In this document: one piece after another, positions 9,194 through 17,657 of the stretch
How the letters are laid out: every line of letters begins with the position of its first letter
Numbering within the stretch: position 1 is the first letter of the stretch
Assembly: GCF_004343725.1 (NCBI RefSeq)
Contig: NZ_PTQW01000006.1
Location: 1 to 64,000, forward strand
Direction of reading: 5' to 3'
DNA length: 64,000 nucleotides
Source of the DNA: Treponema sp. J25
Lineage (GTDB): Bacteria > Spirochaetota > Spirochaetia > Treponematales > Breznakiellaceae
Notes under the pieces: model-generated
Seen by the model: only the letters and a program-made list of their open reading frames with translations
Database searches by the model: none
Told to the model about the DNA's origin: nothing
Program-made: the position numbers and the translations under genes

Positions 9194-10300
9194 CTACGGG
9201 AGAGCCCTTCTTACAAGAAGGGCCCGCACCTTTTTCGGGTTTTCTTTTTTACCTGCCTCCGCAAGTAAATCCCTTATTTCTAAATTAATCATTTGAGGGC
9301 CCAGCGTAAACCAGAGGGTATCGAGGGCCCCATAGGAGGGGATATTCTTTTCTTGAGGAAGAATGCCATAGGCAAGACCCATGCGCACCTGGGCAAGCAT
9401 AAAACGGGCCTCCTCTTCATCAAGGAGAAGGGCAGCACGAAGCACCGCTAGGGCCTTAGCCACCCCATCCTGTAGTTCTTCCATTTCCTCTTCCAGATGA
9501 TAGTGTCGGGCCTTCCGCTCGGTAAGCACCACTTTTTCAAGGTGTTCCTCAAAAAAGGCGAGGGCCTCTTCTTCACTCATCCCGGCGGGGACAGAAAAGC
9601 GCAAATTCACCAGGGGAAGATGATCCTCCGTGTTCTCTGAACTGCCCTGTTCTCCCCTTCCCCAGACAGTATCCAGAAAGACTAATTCAATACCCTTGCT
9701 TACCAGGTTCCCTGAGATCCGTTCAAACAGTTCCTTTGCAAGGATAGCGGGGATAAAAACCAGGGCTTCCAGCGTCATAGCCGCGCCACAGAGGCTAACA
9801 TCGGAAGTTAAAAAACCGAATTCCTCATGGCAGGCCCACTGAAGCGTTCTATCAAGGGCTTCATCGATCTGAACAAGGTCTTTCCACAACGAACGGAAGG
9901 AAACCCCACCCTGGGTGAACACGACCTGCAAGTGATCTTCCCCGCCAAGGTAATACAAATTTCCTGCGGGCCGCCATATACAGGCCCCCTCATCTTCGGG
10001 GACCGAAAAAGGGAAAAGAGGATAGAGTTCCCGTACGGCGGGGGAAGAAAGAAGAGTAAGCCCCCCTGCATCTTTCCCGGGGAAAAGGTTATGAGTATCC
10101 GATTCTACAGGATGAAAAGAGGTATCTACCTGAGCAATGGCGGCCTTGAGCTTTTCTCGCAGGGGTTTTCGCTCCACCTCCGGAAGCCGGGCAGGGAACG
10201 GAAAGCCCTCCAGGTTTCTCCGGATACTTATACGGCTGTACAGGACCACATCCTGAGGAGCACTCGAAGAAAACCAGGGCAGCACCAGCGAAGGCTCCAT
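9194..10300 (-). CDS. McsB-like ATP:guanido phosphotransferase family protein with degenerate active site
   Basis: McsB is the protein arginine kinase that marks substrates for ClpC. This 368-residue protein has the right length, position and several family landmarks: SRISIRRN (22-29, cf. SRIRLARN) and GFLTS (162-166). The catalytic NEEDH motif reads GGEDH (119-123). The conserved TSCPTN-GTGLRAS segment reads TSDVSL-GAAMTLE, so Asp167 replaces the active-site Cys and the phosphate-binding Arg is lost. The RGLYGE segment is also not preserved. It lies 4 bases after mcsA and 28 before clpC. I infer a pseudokinase or divergent kinase acting as a McsA/ClpC adaptor; that it is catalytically dead is not proven. 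Confidence 0.75.
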   Translation of the reverse strand: MEPSLVLPWFSSSAPQDVVLYSRISIRRNLEGFPFPARLPEVERKPLREKLKAAIAQVDTSFHPVESDTHNLFPGKDAGGLTLLSSPAVRELYPLFPFSVPEDEGACIWRPAGNLYYLGGEDHLQVVFTQGGVSFRSLWKDLVQIDEALDRTLQWACHEEFGFLTSDVSLCGAAMTLEALVFIPAILAKELFERISGNLVSKGIELVFLDTVWGRGEQGSSENTEDHLPLVNLRFSVPAGMSEEEALAFFEEHLEKVVLTERKARHYHLEEEMEELQDGVAKALAVLRAALLLDEEEARFMLAQVRMGLAYGILPQEKNIPSYGALDTLWFTLGPQMINLEIRDLLAEAGKKENPKKVRALLVRRALP

Positions 10301-10304
10301 AGGG

Positions 10305-10808
10305 TTATGCTCCTTGTTCTAACTGTTGAATTGCGTCCCGATACTGGGCCGCTTCCTCATATCGCTCTTTTTCAAGGGCCTCTTGCAACAGTTTCCGTAG
10401 CCGTTCTAGCTCACTCTGCCGATTCTGCTGATTGCGGAGAGAAACTGAAAGACGGCCCTTGTATCCCCCTTCTTTCCCATAAGAGATAATTTCTTTCTTT
10501 AAAAGGTTTTTAAATATGGCATAGCAGCGGGCACATCCGGCCCGCTGGGATTTTTGAAGATCCCGCCAGGTGGTACCACAAAAGGGACAGAATTCGTTTC
10601 CCGTTCCCTTTTTTCCTCGACTGTTTCGAACCGTTTGGGGAAAATTCTTGAGAAGTTCCATAAGGGCCTTCCCGACATCCTCTGAAAGATGTACAAGGCC
10701 ATGACTTTTTGCACATTCTTCACACAAATGAAGTTCTGTTGGGCCCTCGCTCCCAACCTGATGGATAAACACAACAGCCTGACGCTCTCTACATATATCA
10801 CATTTCAT
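10305..10808 (-). CDS. mcsA: McsA-like zinc-finger protein with UVR domain
   Basis: McsA activates McsB and helps deliver it to ClpC in Firmicutes. The 167-residue protein has N-terminal zinc-ligand pairs CDIC (3-6) and CEEC, a second set FCPFC and CARCY, and a C-terminal UvrB/UvrC (UVR) helix pair (about 130-165, with ALEKERYEEAAQYRDAI). Length and layout match McsA. It is first of the mcsA-mcsB-clpC set and follows the lolE-like gene by 33 bases. In Bacillus, CtsR represses this operon; no ctsR is present here, so any heat regulation must use another factor. Confidence 0.88.
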   Translation of the reverse strand: MKCDICRERQAVVFIHQVGSEGPTELHLCEECAKSHGLVHLSEDVGKALMELLKNFPQTVRNSRGKKGTGNEFCPFCGTTWRDLQKSQRAGCARCYAIFKNLLKKEIISYGKEGGYKGRLSVSLRNQQNRQSELERLRKLLQEALEKERYEEAAQYRDAIQQLEQGA

Positions 10809-10841
10809 GATTGTTCGCTCCCTCTTTCTGGTGCCAGAAGA

Positions 10842-12143
10842 TCATTGTTTTTGCAAAATTGCTACCGGCGAAATGGCCCCTGCCCTTCGGGCCGGCCCCC
10901 AGCCGGCAAGGGTACCAATAAGCACCGCCGCCCCGTATATTCCCAGGACCATGGGCCAGCGGATTATTACCGGAATTTCCACCAGGTAATAGGATGGATT
11001 AAGAAGGTGGAGGGGTTCTCCATGAAAAAACCCTCTGACTGTATTAATAACAATCTCCACCCCTTGAAGAATCTCATTTATAGTATACCCAATTCCAAGG
11101 CCAATGGCGATACCCACCAGAGCCCCCATCATCACGGTGATCAGGGCCGATCGAATAAAAATGCCCTCAATATCTTTTGGGCTTGCACCGGAGGCTTTAA
11201 GAATTGCGATTTCCCGGTTTTTATCTATCACGAGCATGGTGGTGGCGGCCGTCACATGGAAAGAGGCCACGATCATGATGAGGGTCATAATAAAAAGAAG
11301 TAATTGCTGGGTCGCCTTAAAAGAGGCATACTGGGTGGCAAGCAACTCTTTCCATGAGTAGACCCCATAGCCACTTCCTAAATATTCCTGCAGGTCCTGG
11401 ACCAGGACTTCTAGATTCCCATAGGGGTTTTCGGTCTTTATCATATAAAATGTCCGGGAATTTTCGGGAGTCACAATGCGAGACTCAAGGGAAAGGGGAA
11501 CAAAGCACCAGAGTTCATCAAGTTCCCGATATCCCGCCTGGACGATGCCCCGAACCGTAAGGCTCGTCACCCGGGGGATAAGGCTCCCATCAGCGCCGGT
11601 CCGCAGGGTCATCAGCCGAACGGTGCTCCCCACCGTGGCGCCAATGGTCCCTGCGATGGTACTTCCTAACAGACACTCCCCCGCTCCTTTAAAAGAAAGT
11701 TCCCCCGCCACAAGGGTAAGGTACCGTTTACTTCCCTGATTTTCCAGGAAGGGTTCACTAACGGCCCGAAGCTGGGCGCCACTTTTTCCCTTTGGCCCCA
11801 CCAGAATCCCGAGGCTTTGGACTTCTCGCCAGTACCCAGTGATAAGGGGTTCCGCAGACGATCGCTCCGCCCCATTTTTCTGAGAGAGAAAGGCCTTTAT
11901 GGGGTCATTTTCCCCTTCCTCAGCCCTTATATAGGGATAAATCTGTACATGCCCCGTTCCCAGTTCCAGGAAACGATCGGTAATACCCTGAATCATTCCA
12001 TCCGACACGATGAGGGTTACTATAATGGGAATCATACTGATGGCAATGCTGATTCCCGCACCCCGCAGGTAACGGCCCCCATCCCGTTCTTTTCCCCAGA
12101 GGTAGCGGATGGCACAATACCAACGAAACCCCTCTCTCGTCAT
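10842..12143 (-). CDS. lolE: FtsX-family ABC permease, LolE/LolC-like (second of a pair)
   Basis: This is a subunit of the inner-membrane complex that releases outer-membrane lipoproteins. The 433-residue protein has one N-terminal membrane segment (about 28-48, after the RYLRGAGISIAIS region), a large periplasmic domain, and three C-terminal segments in FtsX topology (about 275-300, 330-350, 395-420). Its ATG overlaps the lolD stop by 4 bases, so translation is probably coupled. Two paralogous permeases flank one ATPase, the LolC-LolD-LolE plan. The names LolC and LolE are assigned by order and could be swapped; a MacB-type exporter is less likely given the fusion-free ATPase. Confidence 0.78.
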   Translation of the reverse strand: MTREGFRWYCAIRYLWGKERDGGRYLRGAGISIAISMIPIIVTLIVSDGMIQGITDRFLELGTGHVQIYPYIRAEEGENDPIKAFLSQKNGAERSSAEPLITGYWREVQSLGILVGPKGKSGAQLRAVSEPFLENQGSKRYLTLVAGELSFKGAGECLLGSTIAGTIGATVGSTVRLMTLRTGADGSLIPRVTSLTVRGIVQAGYRELDELWCFVPLSLESRIVTPENSRTFYMIKTENPYGNLEVLVQDLQEYLGSGYGVYSWKELLATQYASFKATQQLLLFIMTLIMIVASFHVTAATTMLVIDKNREIAILKASGASPKDIEGIFIRSALITVMMGALVGIAIGLGIGYTINEILQGVEIVINTVRGFFHGEPLHLLNPSYYLVEIPVIIRWPMVLGIYGAAVLIGTLAGWGPARRAGAISPVAILQKQ

Positions 12144-12847
12144 ACAGGAACCTCTGATGTCGGATGAAGGGCCCCCTCCCGGAGCACGTAACGTTTGTGG
12201 GCCCGGGCGGCAATGTGCTGATCATGGGTAACGAGCACCAGGGTGCGGTTATGTTTGCCGGTAATTGCAAAGAGGAGTTCTATTACCAGGGCACTATTGC
12301 GGGGATCCAGATTTCCCGTGGGTTCATCCGCCAACACCAGTAGGGGCATATTGATGAGAGACCGGGCTACCGCTACCCGTTGACGCTCTCCCCCTGAAAG
12401 CTGGGAAGGATAATGGTGCATCCGCTCTTCCAAACCTACTTCCGTAAGTAACTGGCGAGCCCGCTCCATGGCTTGCCGTTTGGATTCCCCCGCCATAAAG
12501 GCGGGAAGCATCACATTTTCCAGGGCCGTAAAATCCTTAAGGAGATAATGAAATTGAAAGATAAATCCCACATCCCGGGATCGATACCGATAGAGTTCCT
12601 GTTCCTTCATCCGATGAAGTTCATAGGGCCCTACCACCACTTCTCCCGCATCGGCCCGATCAAGGGAGCCCATAATATTAAGGAGCGTGCTTTTACCACA
12701 CCCACTTTCGCCCGTAATAGCCACCGACTCGCCGGGAAAAACATCAAGGGAAAGGTCCTGCAAAATAGCAAGGCGCTCTGAACCTGAGTCATAGGACTTG
12801 TAAAGGTGACGGATCGTTATACAAGGAAGAGAAGCATTTTCATTCAT
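12140..12847 (-). CDS. lolD: Lipoprotein-release ABC transporter ATP-binding protein LolD
   Basis: This 235-residue ATPase drives the two flanking FtsX-type permeases. It has Walker A GESGCGKST, a Q-loop (FIFQFHYLLKDFTALENVMLP), signature LSGGERQR, Walker B LLVLADEPTGNLD and the H-loop (VTHDQH). The FHYLL...ENVMLP stretch is characteristic of the LolD/MacB/FtsE subfamily. Its start overlaps the lolC end by 8 bases and its end overlaps the lolE start by 4, so the three form one transcript with coupled translation. Confidence 0.9.
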   Translation of the reverse strand: MNENASLPCITIRHLYKSYDSGSERLAILQDLSLDVFPGESVAITGESGCGKSTLLNIMGSLDRADAGEVVVGPYELHRMKEQELYRYRSRDVGFIFQFHYLLKDFTALENVMLPAFMAGESKRQAMERARQLLTEVGLEERMHHYPSQLSGGERQRVAVARSLINMPLLVLADEPTGNLDPRNSALVIELLFAITGKHNRTLVLVTHDQHIAARAHKRYVLREGALHPTSEVPV

Positions 12848-14153
12848 AACGCAGAACCTCCGCAGGGCGTAGGGTAGTGATTTTCCGGGATGCCAGGAAG
12901 GCCGCCAGGGTGGAAACCACTATAGGGAAGAGTAAAATCAAAAGGATATCCAGAGGAAGGAGTCGGCTTGGAACCGTTTTAAGATAGAAAATCTGAGGAG
13001 AAAAAATACCAAAGGTGCCCATTTCTATGGGATGTGCGGTAAACAACGAAATTCCCCAGGCAAGCCCTTTGAGGACCCCATTAACCACAGTTTCCAAAAA
13101 AGTAAAAAAAGGCCCTATATTAAAGGCAATTAACACCCCGGGGAACAACCCTATAAGGGCGCCCCCGCAGCCGATGAGCAGCCCCTCAAAGGTAAAAATC
13201 ATCCGAATGGCCCGAGGAGAAGCCCCGATAGCCTGAAATAGGGCTAGTTCCTCCTGTCGTTCCAGCAGGGCCCGACGCTGGCTCTGAAAAATATTAAGGC
13301 CCACCACAAGAAAAATAAGGGCTACCAGGAAAAACATCAGGGACTTTTCAGTTCGGAGGGCCTGAAAGAAGGCCCTATTGTAATCCCGCCAGGATTCACT
13401 ATGCAGGGATGGAAACAGTTTTTTAAGTGAAAATAAAACTTCCCCCTCCCGATAGGGATCAGTAAGTTTTATCCCTATCACCGGGCGGGTAGCCGAAGAC
13501 ACCAGGGAAAGACCGTTTTCATAGGGAATAAAGCCCCAGGCTGCATCGTACTGATAGTAACCACAGCGGAAAAGGCCGGTCACAAGAAACTCATGAACCG
13601 CCGGGTTCCCTTCTTCCCCGAGATCCCCAACCAACCAGAAAAGGGTAAGCCGATCCCCCACCGAGACCCCCAGGGAACGGGCCAACTCGGCCCCAAGAAT
13701 GATACTGTTTGGTTGAGAAAGATCAAAGCTTCCCTCTTCTATGTGGAGTTTTTTAAGAAAACCCCTGTCTTCCTGGGCCCTCCTACCATCCAGAGCCCGG
13801 ACCACGCAAACCTGGGGATTACGTCGGGAACCTTTTATAAGTCCCTGGAATTCTATAAAGGGTGTGGTAGATCGAATACGGCTATCCTGAGCAAGATAGC
13901 TCATCAATTGGTCCCTTGTCGCCTCGTCCTCCGGGAGCACACTTCTAAGATGATAGGAGGCTATTTCCAAAATGCTTTCTATAAACCCCAGTTGAAAACC
14001 ATTCATCACCGAAAGGATGATAAGAAGGGCGCACACCCCCGTGGCAATTCCCCCGATGGCGAAAAAACGGGAAAAGAAACGGGAGCGGCCGCCTTTTTTA
14101 GGTCCCCCCCCAAGGTAGCGTCCAGCCACAAATACAATCCAGGCTTTTCCCAT
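12840..14153 (-). CDS. lolC: FtsX-family ABC permease, LolC/LolE-like (first of a pair)
   Basis: The 437-residue permease has an N-terminal membrane helix (about 28-50, IGGIATGVCALLIILSVMNGF), a periplasmic domain of about 200 residues and three C-terminal helices. These carry the FtsX hallmark of a short conserved loop, LALFQAIGASPRAIRMIF. The N-terminal FVAGRYLGG...FFAIGGIATGV pattern is typical of LolC/LolE proteins (FIGLRYLR...SIIGI). It precedes lolD with an 8-base overlap and follows the repeat protein by 7 bases. Confidence 0.8.
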   Translation of the reverse strand: MGKAWIVFVAGRYLGGGPKKGGRSRFFSRFFAIGGIATGVCALLIILSVMNGFQLGFIESILEIASYHLRSVLPEDEATRDQLMSYLAQDSRIRSTTPFIEFQGLIKGSRRNPQVCVVRALDGRRAQEDRGFLKKLHIEEGSFDLSQPNSIILGAELARSLGVSVGDRLTLFWLVGDLGEEGNPAVHEFLVTGLFRCGYYQYDAAWGFIPYENGLSLVSSATRPVIGIKLTDPYREGEVLFSLKKLFPSLHSESWRDYNRAFFQALRTEKSLMFFLVALIFLVVGLNIFQSQRRALLERQEELALFQAIGASPRAIRMIFTFEGLLIGCGGALIGLFPGVLIAFNIGPFFTFLETVVNGVLKGLAWGISLFTAHPIEMGTFGIFSPQIFYLKTVPSRLLPLDILLILLFPIVVSTLAAFLASRKITTLRPAEVLRYE

Positions 14154-14160
14154 ATGGACG

Positions 14161-15252
14161 TTACCTCCTCCTCCCGGGCCACTCTTCCCGAACTTTTACG
14201 CCCCCTTCCCGGACAATGCGCAGAATAGTTTTTCCATTCTGATACAGTTCTTCCACTTCCTGTTCTCCCTGATAGAACACCCGCCGTTCCAGAACACCCT
14301 GCTGATAGTTCCGTTCTTCCGTAAGACGTCCTTCCGTATCATACTGATAGGAGGTGCGGCTTTCCCGGCCATCGGGGTAAACCCGCCGTTGTTCTACAAG
14401 ACGATCTGAATCCCAGCGATTGTACACCGTCACCACCAGGGCACCCTTTTCATCCAGTTGCCTTTCTTCCAGTACCCTGCCGCGGGAATCCAGGTTTACC
14501 TCGCTTTTTTTGACTCCCTGTTCTCTTTCAGCCATACCAATGCCAAGGGACCCCTTCTCGGAAGAAGGGATGGGGTCATTCCCTAAACCTAAAAGGGATA
14601 CAAAAGAAATATTCTCCCTTTCCCCCGTATCGGCGTATTCCCGATACACGGCACGGAGTGCCCCTGTTCGATCATATCGATACCGATCTTTCCACAGGGT
14701 TTTTCCACGAAGATCCTGGACATCTCCCTGTACCAGCACAGAGCCATCATAGGTATAATAGGCCACCAGTCCCTCGTAGAAATTTTCCTCCTGTTTTTGG
14801 GCTTCCGCCCCTCCCTCGGGAGCTTTTCTTTCACTCCACTCTTCGATACGACGCCGTCCCTGGACATCAAGGACTTCGACGAAACGACGGTTATACTGAT
14901 CCTCCTGAACTCGTCCGAGCAACCCCAGGGAGGCATCGTAGATACGATACCGCATCAGAATGGGCTTCCCCCGATGAAAGAGCTCCGCCTTTTCAAGTTG
15001 GGCCATCTGGGGGAAATACCGTTCCCGCAGTTCCTTCGCTAGTAAGGAAGGGGCGGCCCAGTCTACCCGCAGGGCATACTCCTGCTTTTGAGCCACCAGG
15101 GCAGGAACTTCCCGCAGAGGGATTCCCGCCGCATTGGAGAGGTACCACCGTTCTGCGGCAAGGGGAAAGAGGATGAAGAGCCCCCACATTGCCACAAGGG
15201 CGATGCCTCTGGAGGAATAATCAAACCCTCGGAAAGCCCGTTCTATCCCCAT
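14161..15252 (-). CDS. Periplasmic or exported repeat protein (YD/MORN-variant-like), function unknown
   Basis: I do not recognise a named family. The 363-residue protein has one N-terminal hydrophobic segment (about 15-31, IALVAMWGLFILFPLAA) without an obvious cleavage site. The rest is polar and built of short beta-hairpin-like repeats of the form Y-D-x-x-G-x-L-x-E-x-x-x, clearest near 270-350 (QYDTEGRLTEE, QGVLERRVFYQG). Such repeats resemble YD/Rhs or YwqK-type wrapping repeats. It sits 5 bases after ftsY and 7 before lolC, so a role in envelope assembly is possible; this is context only. Confidence 0.6.
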   Translation of the reverse strand: MGIERAFRGFDYSSRGIALVAMWGLFILFPLAAERWYLSNAAGIPLREVPALVAQKQEYALRVDWAAPSLLAKELRERYFPQMAQLEKAELFHRGKPILMRYRIYDASLGLLGRVQEDQYNRRFVEVLDVQGRRRIEEWSERKAPEGGAEAQKQEENFYEGLVAYYTYDGSVLVQGDVQDLRGKTLWKDRYRYDRTGALRAVYREYADTGERENISFVSLLGLGNDPIPSSEKGSLGIGMAEREQGVKKSEVNLDSRGRVLEERQLDEKGALVVTVYNRWDSDRLVEQRRVYPDGRESRTSYQYDTEGRLTEERNYQQGVLERRVFYQGEQEVEELYQNGKTILRIVREGGVKVREEWPGRRR

Positions 15253-15257
15253 AGGAT

Positions 15258-16145
15258 CTATGCCAGCCCCACGAATTCCCCTACAAAACGTTCTAGTTGA
15301 AAGGGCCTTAAGTCTTCGTATCGTTCCCCTTCTCCTAAAAAAAGAATGGGCAGTGAAAGTTGGCGGCCCAGGGGAAACACCACCCCTCCCCGGGCGGTAG
15401 AATCATACTTGCTCAGGATTACCCCATCCAGGTGTACCGCCTGGTGAAACACCTCTGCCTGGGAAAGAGCATTCCTTCCGGTGGTGGCATCCAGAACGAG
15501 GATCTTCCGAGAAATCCAATCCCCTGCGCGGGAAGCAATAACCCGATCGATCTTTTTCAATTCCTCTACCAGGGCGGTTTTGGTGTGCATCCGCCCCGCC
15601 GTATCGGCAATGACCAGTTCTGCCTGCTGGGCATGGGCCGCTTCAAGGGCATCGTAGACCACCGCCGCCGGATCCCCCCCACTCTGGTGGGCCACCACCC
15701 GAAGATGTAACCGCTCCCCATGGATTTTAAGTTGATCTATGGCCCCCGCCCGGAAGGTGTCCGCCGCCGCCAGGATTACCTTTCGGCCCTCTTTTTGATA
15801 GCGGGCCGCCAGTTTAGCACAGCTGGTGGTTTTTCCTACCCCGTTTACCCCCAAAATAAGAAAAACACCCCGTTCTTGTGGATTCAAAAGGGGACCTTGA
15901 TTTTTATAGAGAGGATCCAGTTCTTCCACAAGAATTCTTGCCAAAAGTTGCCGGACTTCCCCCGCCTCAGAGAGGCCTTCCTTCTTACAGCGGATGCGGA
16001 GTTTTTCCACCACAGAAACACTTTCCTGGGCCCCCAGGTCTCCCTCGACAAGGTAATCCTCAAGGTGTTCAAAAAAGTCCTCCGAAATACCCCGACTTCC
16101 CTGAATAAGCTGTTTTAGTTTTTCCGCAAAGCTCCCCAGTCCCAT
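15258..16145 (-). CDS. ftsY: Signal recognition particle receptor FtsY
   Basis: FtsY docks the SRP-ribosome complex at the membrane. The 295-residue protein is a minimal NG-domain form without the acidic A domain of Escherichia coli FtsY. The N domain (1-90) is followed by P-loop GVNGVGKTTSCAKLA, DTFRAGAIDQLKIH, the G3 motif DTAGRMHTKTALVEELKKID, and G4/G5 with ILSKYDSTARGG and LPILFLGEGERYEDLRPF. The last is diagnostic of FtsY rather than Ffh. It lies in the leftward run, 78 bases after the PEGA gene. Confidence 0.95.
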   Translation of the reverse strand: MGLGSFAEKLKQLIQGSRGISEDFFEHLEDYLVEGDLGAQESVSVVEKLRIRCKKEGLSEAGEVRQLLARILVEELDPLYKNQGPLLNPQERGVFLILGVNGVGKTTSCAKLAARYQKEGRKVILAAADTFRAGAIDQLKIHGERLHLRVVAHQSGGDPAAVVYDALEAAHAQQAELVIADTAGRMHTKTALVEELKKIDRVIASRAGDWISRKILVLDATTGRNALSQAEVFHQAVHLDGVILSKYDSTARGGVVFPLGRQLSLPILFLGEGERYEDLRPFQLERFVGEFVGLA

Positions 16146-16223
16146 AAAAAGCTACACTCCTCTTTCATCGCTATGGATTCATCATACCCGCATCATCCAA
16201 TCTTTTTTGCATCCTAAAACCCT

Positions 16224-17657
16224 TCATCGGGGCTCCACAAGGGGCACCGTTTGTTGGGTCACCCCATCAATATACCTATTAAGATGATAGAGGGACTCTG
16301 CCAGGAAGATTCCCGTCACTACCCAGGCCCCGGCTGACACATAGTAGGTCCGCTGGGCATCGCCAAGGAGATTATACAGACCCTGGTATTCTACCGCGAT
16401 AACATAATTTTGATATATCCCATTCAGCAAAAAAGCCATCGGCAGGGCAAGCCAAAAACGGCCAAAGGCCTGATAAAACCGTTTCCGCGTAACCTCCACC
16501 GAAGGGGGATCCTTTTTCTCAGAAGCAAACTGCCAGCTGATACCCTGAGGTGCTGGCCGATCATACTCAAGGCGGGTCACCAGGGTCTGTTCCTTTCCGT
16601 CGGGACTCACCAGTTGGATGGCTTCGAGCGCCCCCGGGGCAAGAGTAAGGGAAAGGGGCGTGGTGCCTACATAGAGGCCCCCGAGGTACACCCGGGACTG
16701 TTCGGGGCTTGTTTCTACCGACAGGGCCTGCAACGAGAGGGGTTTTAAGGAAAGGGCCACCCTGGTGAGGGCCCCGGAAGCCCGGTCTACCGAAAGGCTA
16801 TAGAGATAATAGCCCGGGACCCGAAAGAGGAGATTGAAGGTCCGGGGTGGCCCCACAAGACGGCTCCCCGAGGGGAAAGGGATACCGTCCACGATAACCG
16901 AGGCATCCTTAGGTTCTACCTGGATTTCCAGAACCCCTAGGTCTTTACCAGAAAGAACCCTCCACAATTCATACACCACCGCTTCCAAGGCCCGTTCCTG
17001 ATCCTCCGTGGCAAAGGCGACTACATCTTCATAGATGATTCGGTCCTCCAGGGCACTGTACAGGGACAGGGAAAGCTTCCACCGCCCATAAAAGGACTGA
17101 AGAAATCCGCCCAGCAGGGCATCTACTTTTTTTTCTTTGCAATAGGAGCGGCGCTCTCCTTCTTTCGGCATAGGAGGGAAGGTATCTTCCGTCCCGGCAG
17201 GGAGCACCTTGAGAGGAACAGGGTTTGGGGGAAGCGGAAAGGCTTCCTGAGCAGCGGCGAGGTTCTTTTGCAATTCCGCAAGGGTCTGATCAATCTTTTT
17301 TCGTTCTTCTTCGTATTTTGATGACCCAAGACCCTTAAAAAGAAGGGCATCCCGCTCTGAGCGCTTATTCGCAATTTCTTTGGCAAGCTGCTGGATTCTC
17401 TCCTGCTGGAGCTTTCGCTGATAACGTTGTAGTTCCTCGGCACTCCGCTCCCGTTCAGAAAGCTCTGAAAGGTAGGACCGGAGTTCCCTCATAATAACTG
17501 CCCCCAGATAGCGCTGAGATTCCTGCAAAGAAGCCGTATCCAAGGCGGTAAGCTGAAGGACCCAGGGGGACCTTTCTTCCTGGCCCCCCCACAGCCCCAT
17601 CCCCACCATGAAAAACCAGGGGAGTATCAAGAGGCGTCGAAGTTTTTTACTGGGCAT
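16224..17657 (-). CDS. Exported PEGA-domain protein with coiled coil
   Basis: The 477-residue form from ATG 17657 begins with a clear signal peptide (MPSKKLRRLL then a hydrophobic run). A TTG at 17678 is possible but poorer. A long charged coiled coil (about 50-130) follows, then two PEGA-type beta repeats: VEPKDASVIVDGIPF and VETSPEQSRVYLGGLYVG with GTTPLSLTLAPG. A C-terminal hydrophobic pair lies near 400-460. PEGA domains are surface or periplasmic beta-sandwiches of uncertain role. The start overlaps the prfB end by 11 bases, suggesting coupled translation. Confidence 0.7.
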   Translation of the reverse strand: MPSKKLRRLLILPWFFMVGMGLWGGQEERSPWVLQLTALDTASLQESQRYLGAVIMRELRSYLSELSERERSAEELQRYQRKLQQERIQQLAKEIANKRSERDALLFKGLGSSKYEEERKKIDQTLAELQKNLAAAQEAFPLPPNPVPLKVLPAGTEDTFPPMPKEGERRSYCKEKKVDALLGGFLQSFYGRWKLSLSLYSALEDRIIYEDVVAFATEDQERALEAVVYELWRVLSGKDLGVLEIQVEPKDASVIVDGIPFPSGSRLVGPPRTFNLLFRVPGYYLYSLSVDRASGALTRVALSLKPLSLQALSVETSPEQSRVYLGGLYVGTTPLSLTLAPGALEAIQLVSPDGKEQTLVTRLEYDRPAPQGISWQFASEKKDPPSVEVTRKRFYQAFGRFWLALPMAFLLNGIYQNYVIAVEYQGLYNLLGDAQRTYYVSAGAWVVTGIFLAESLYHLNRYIDGVTQQTVPLVEPR

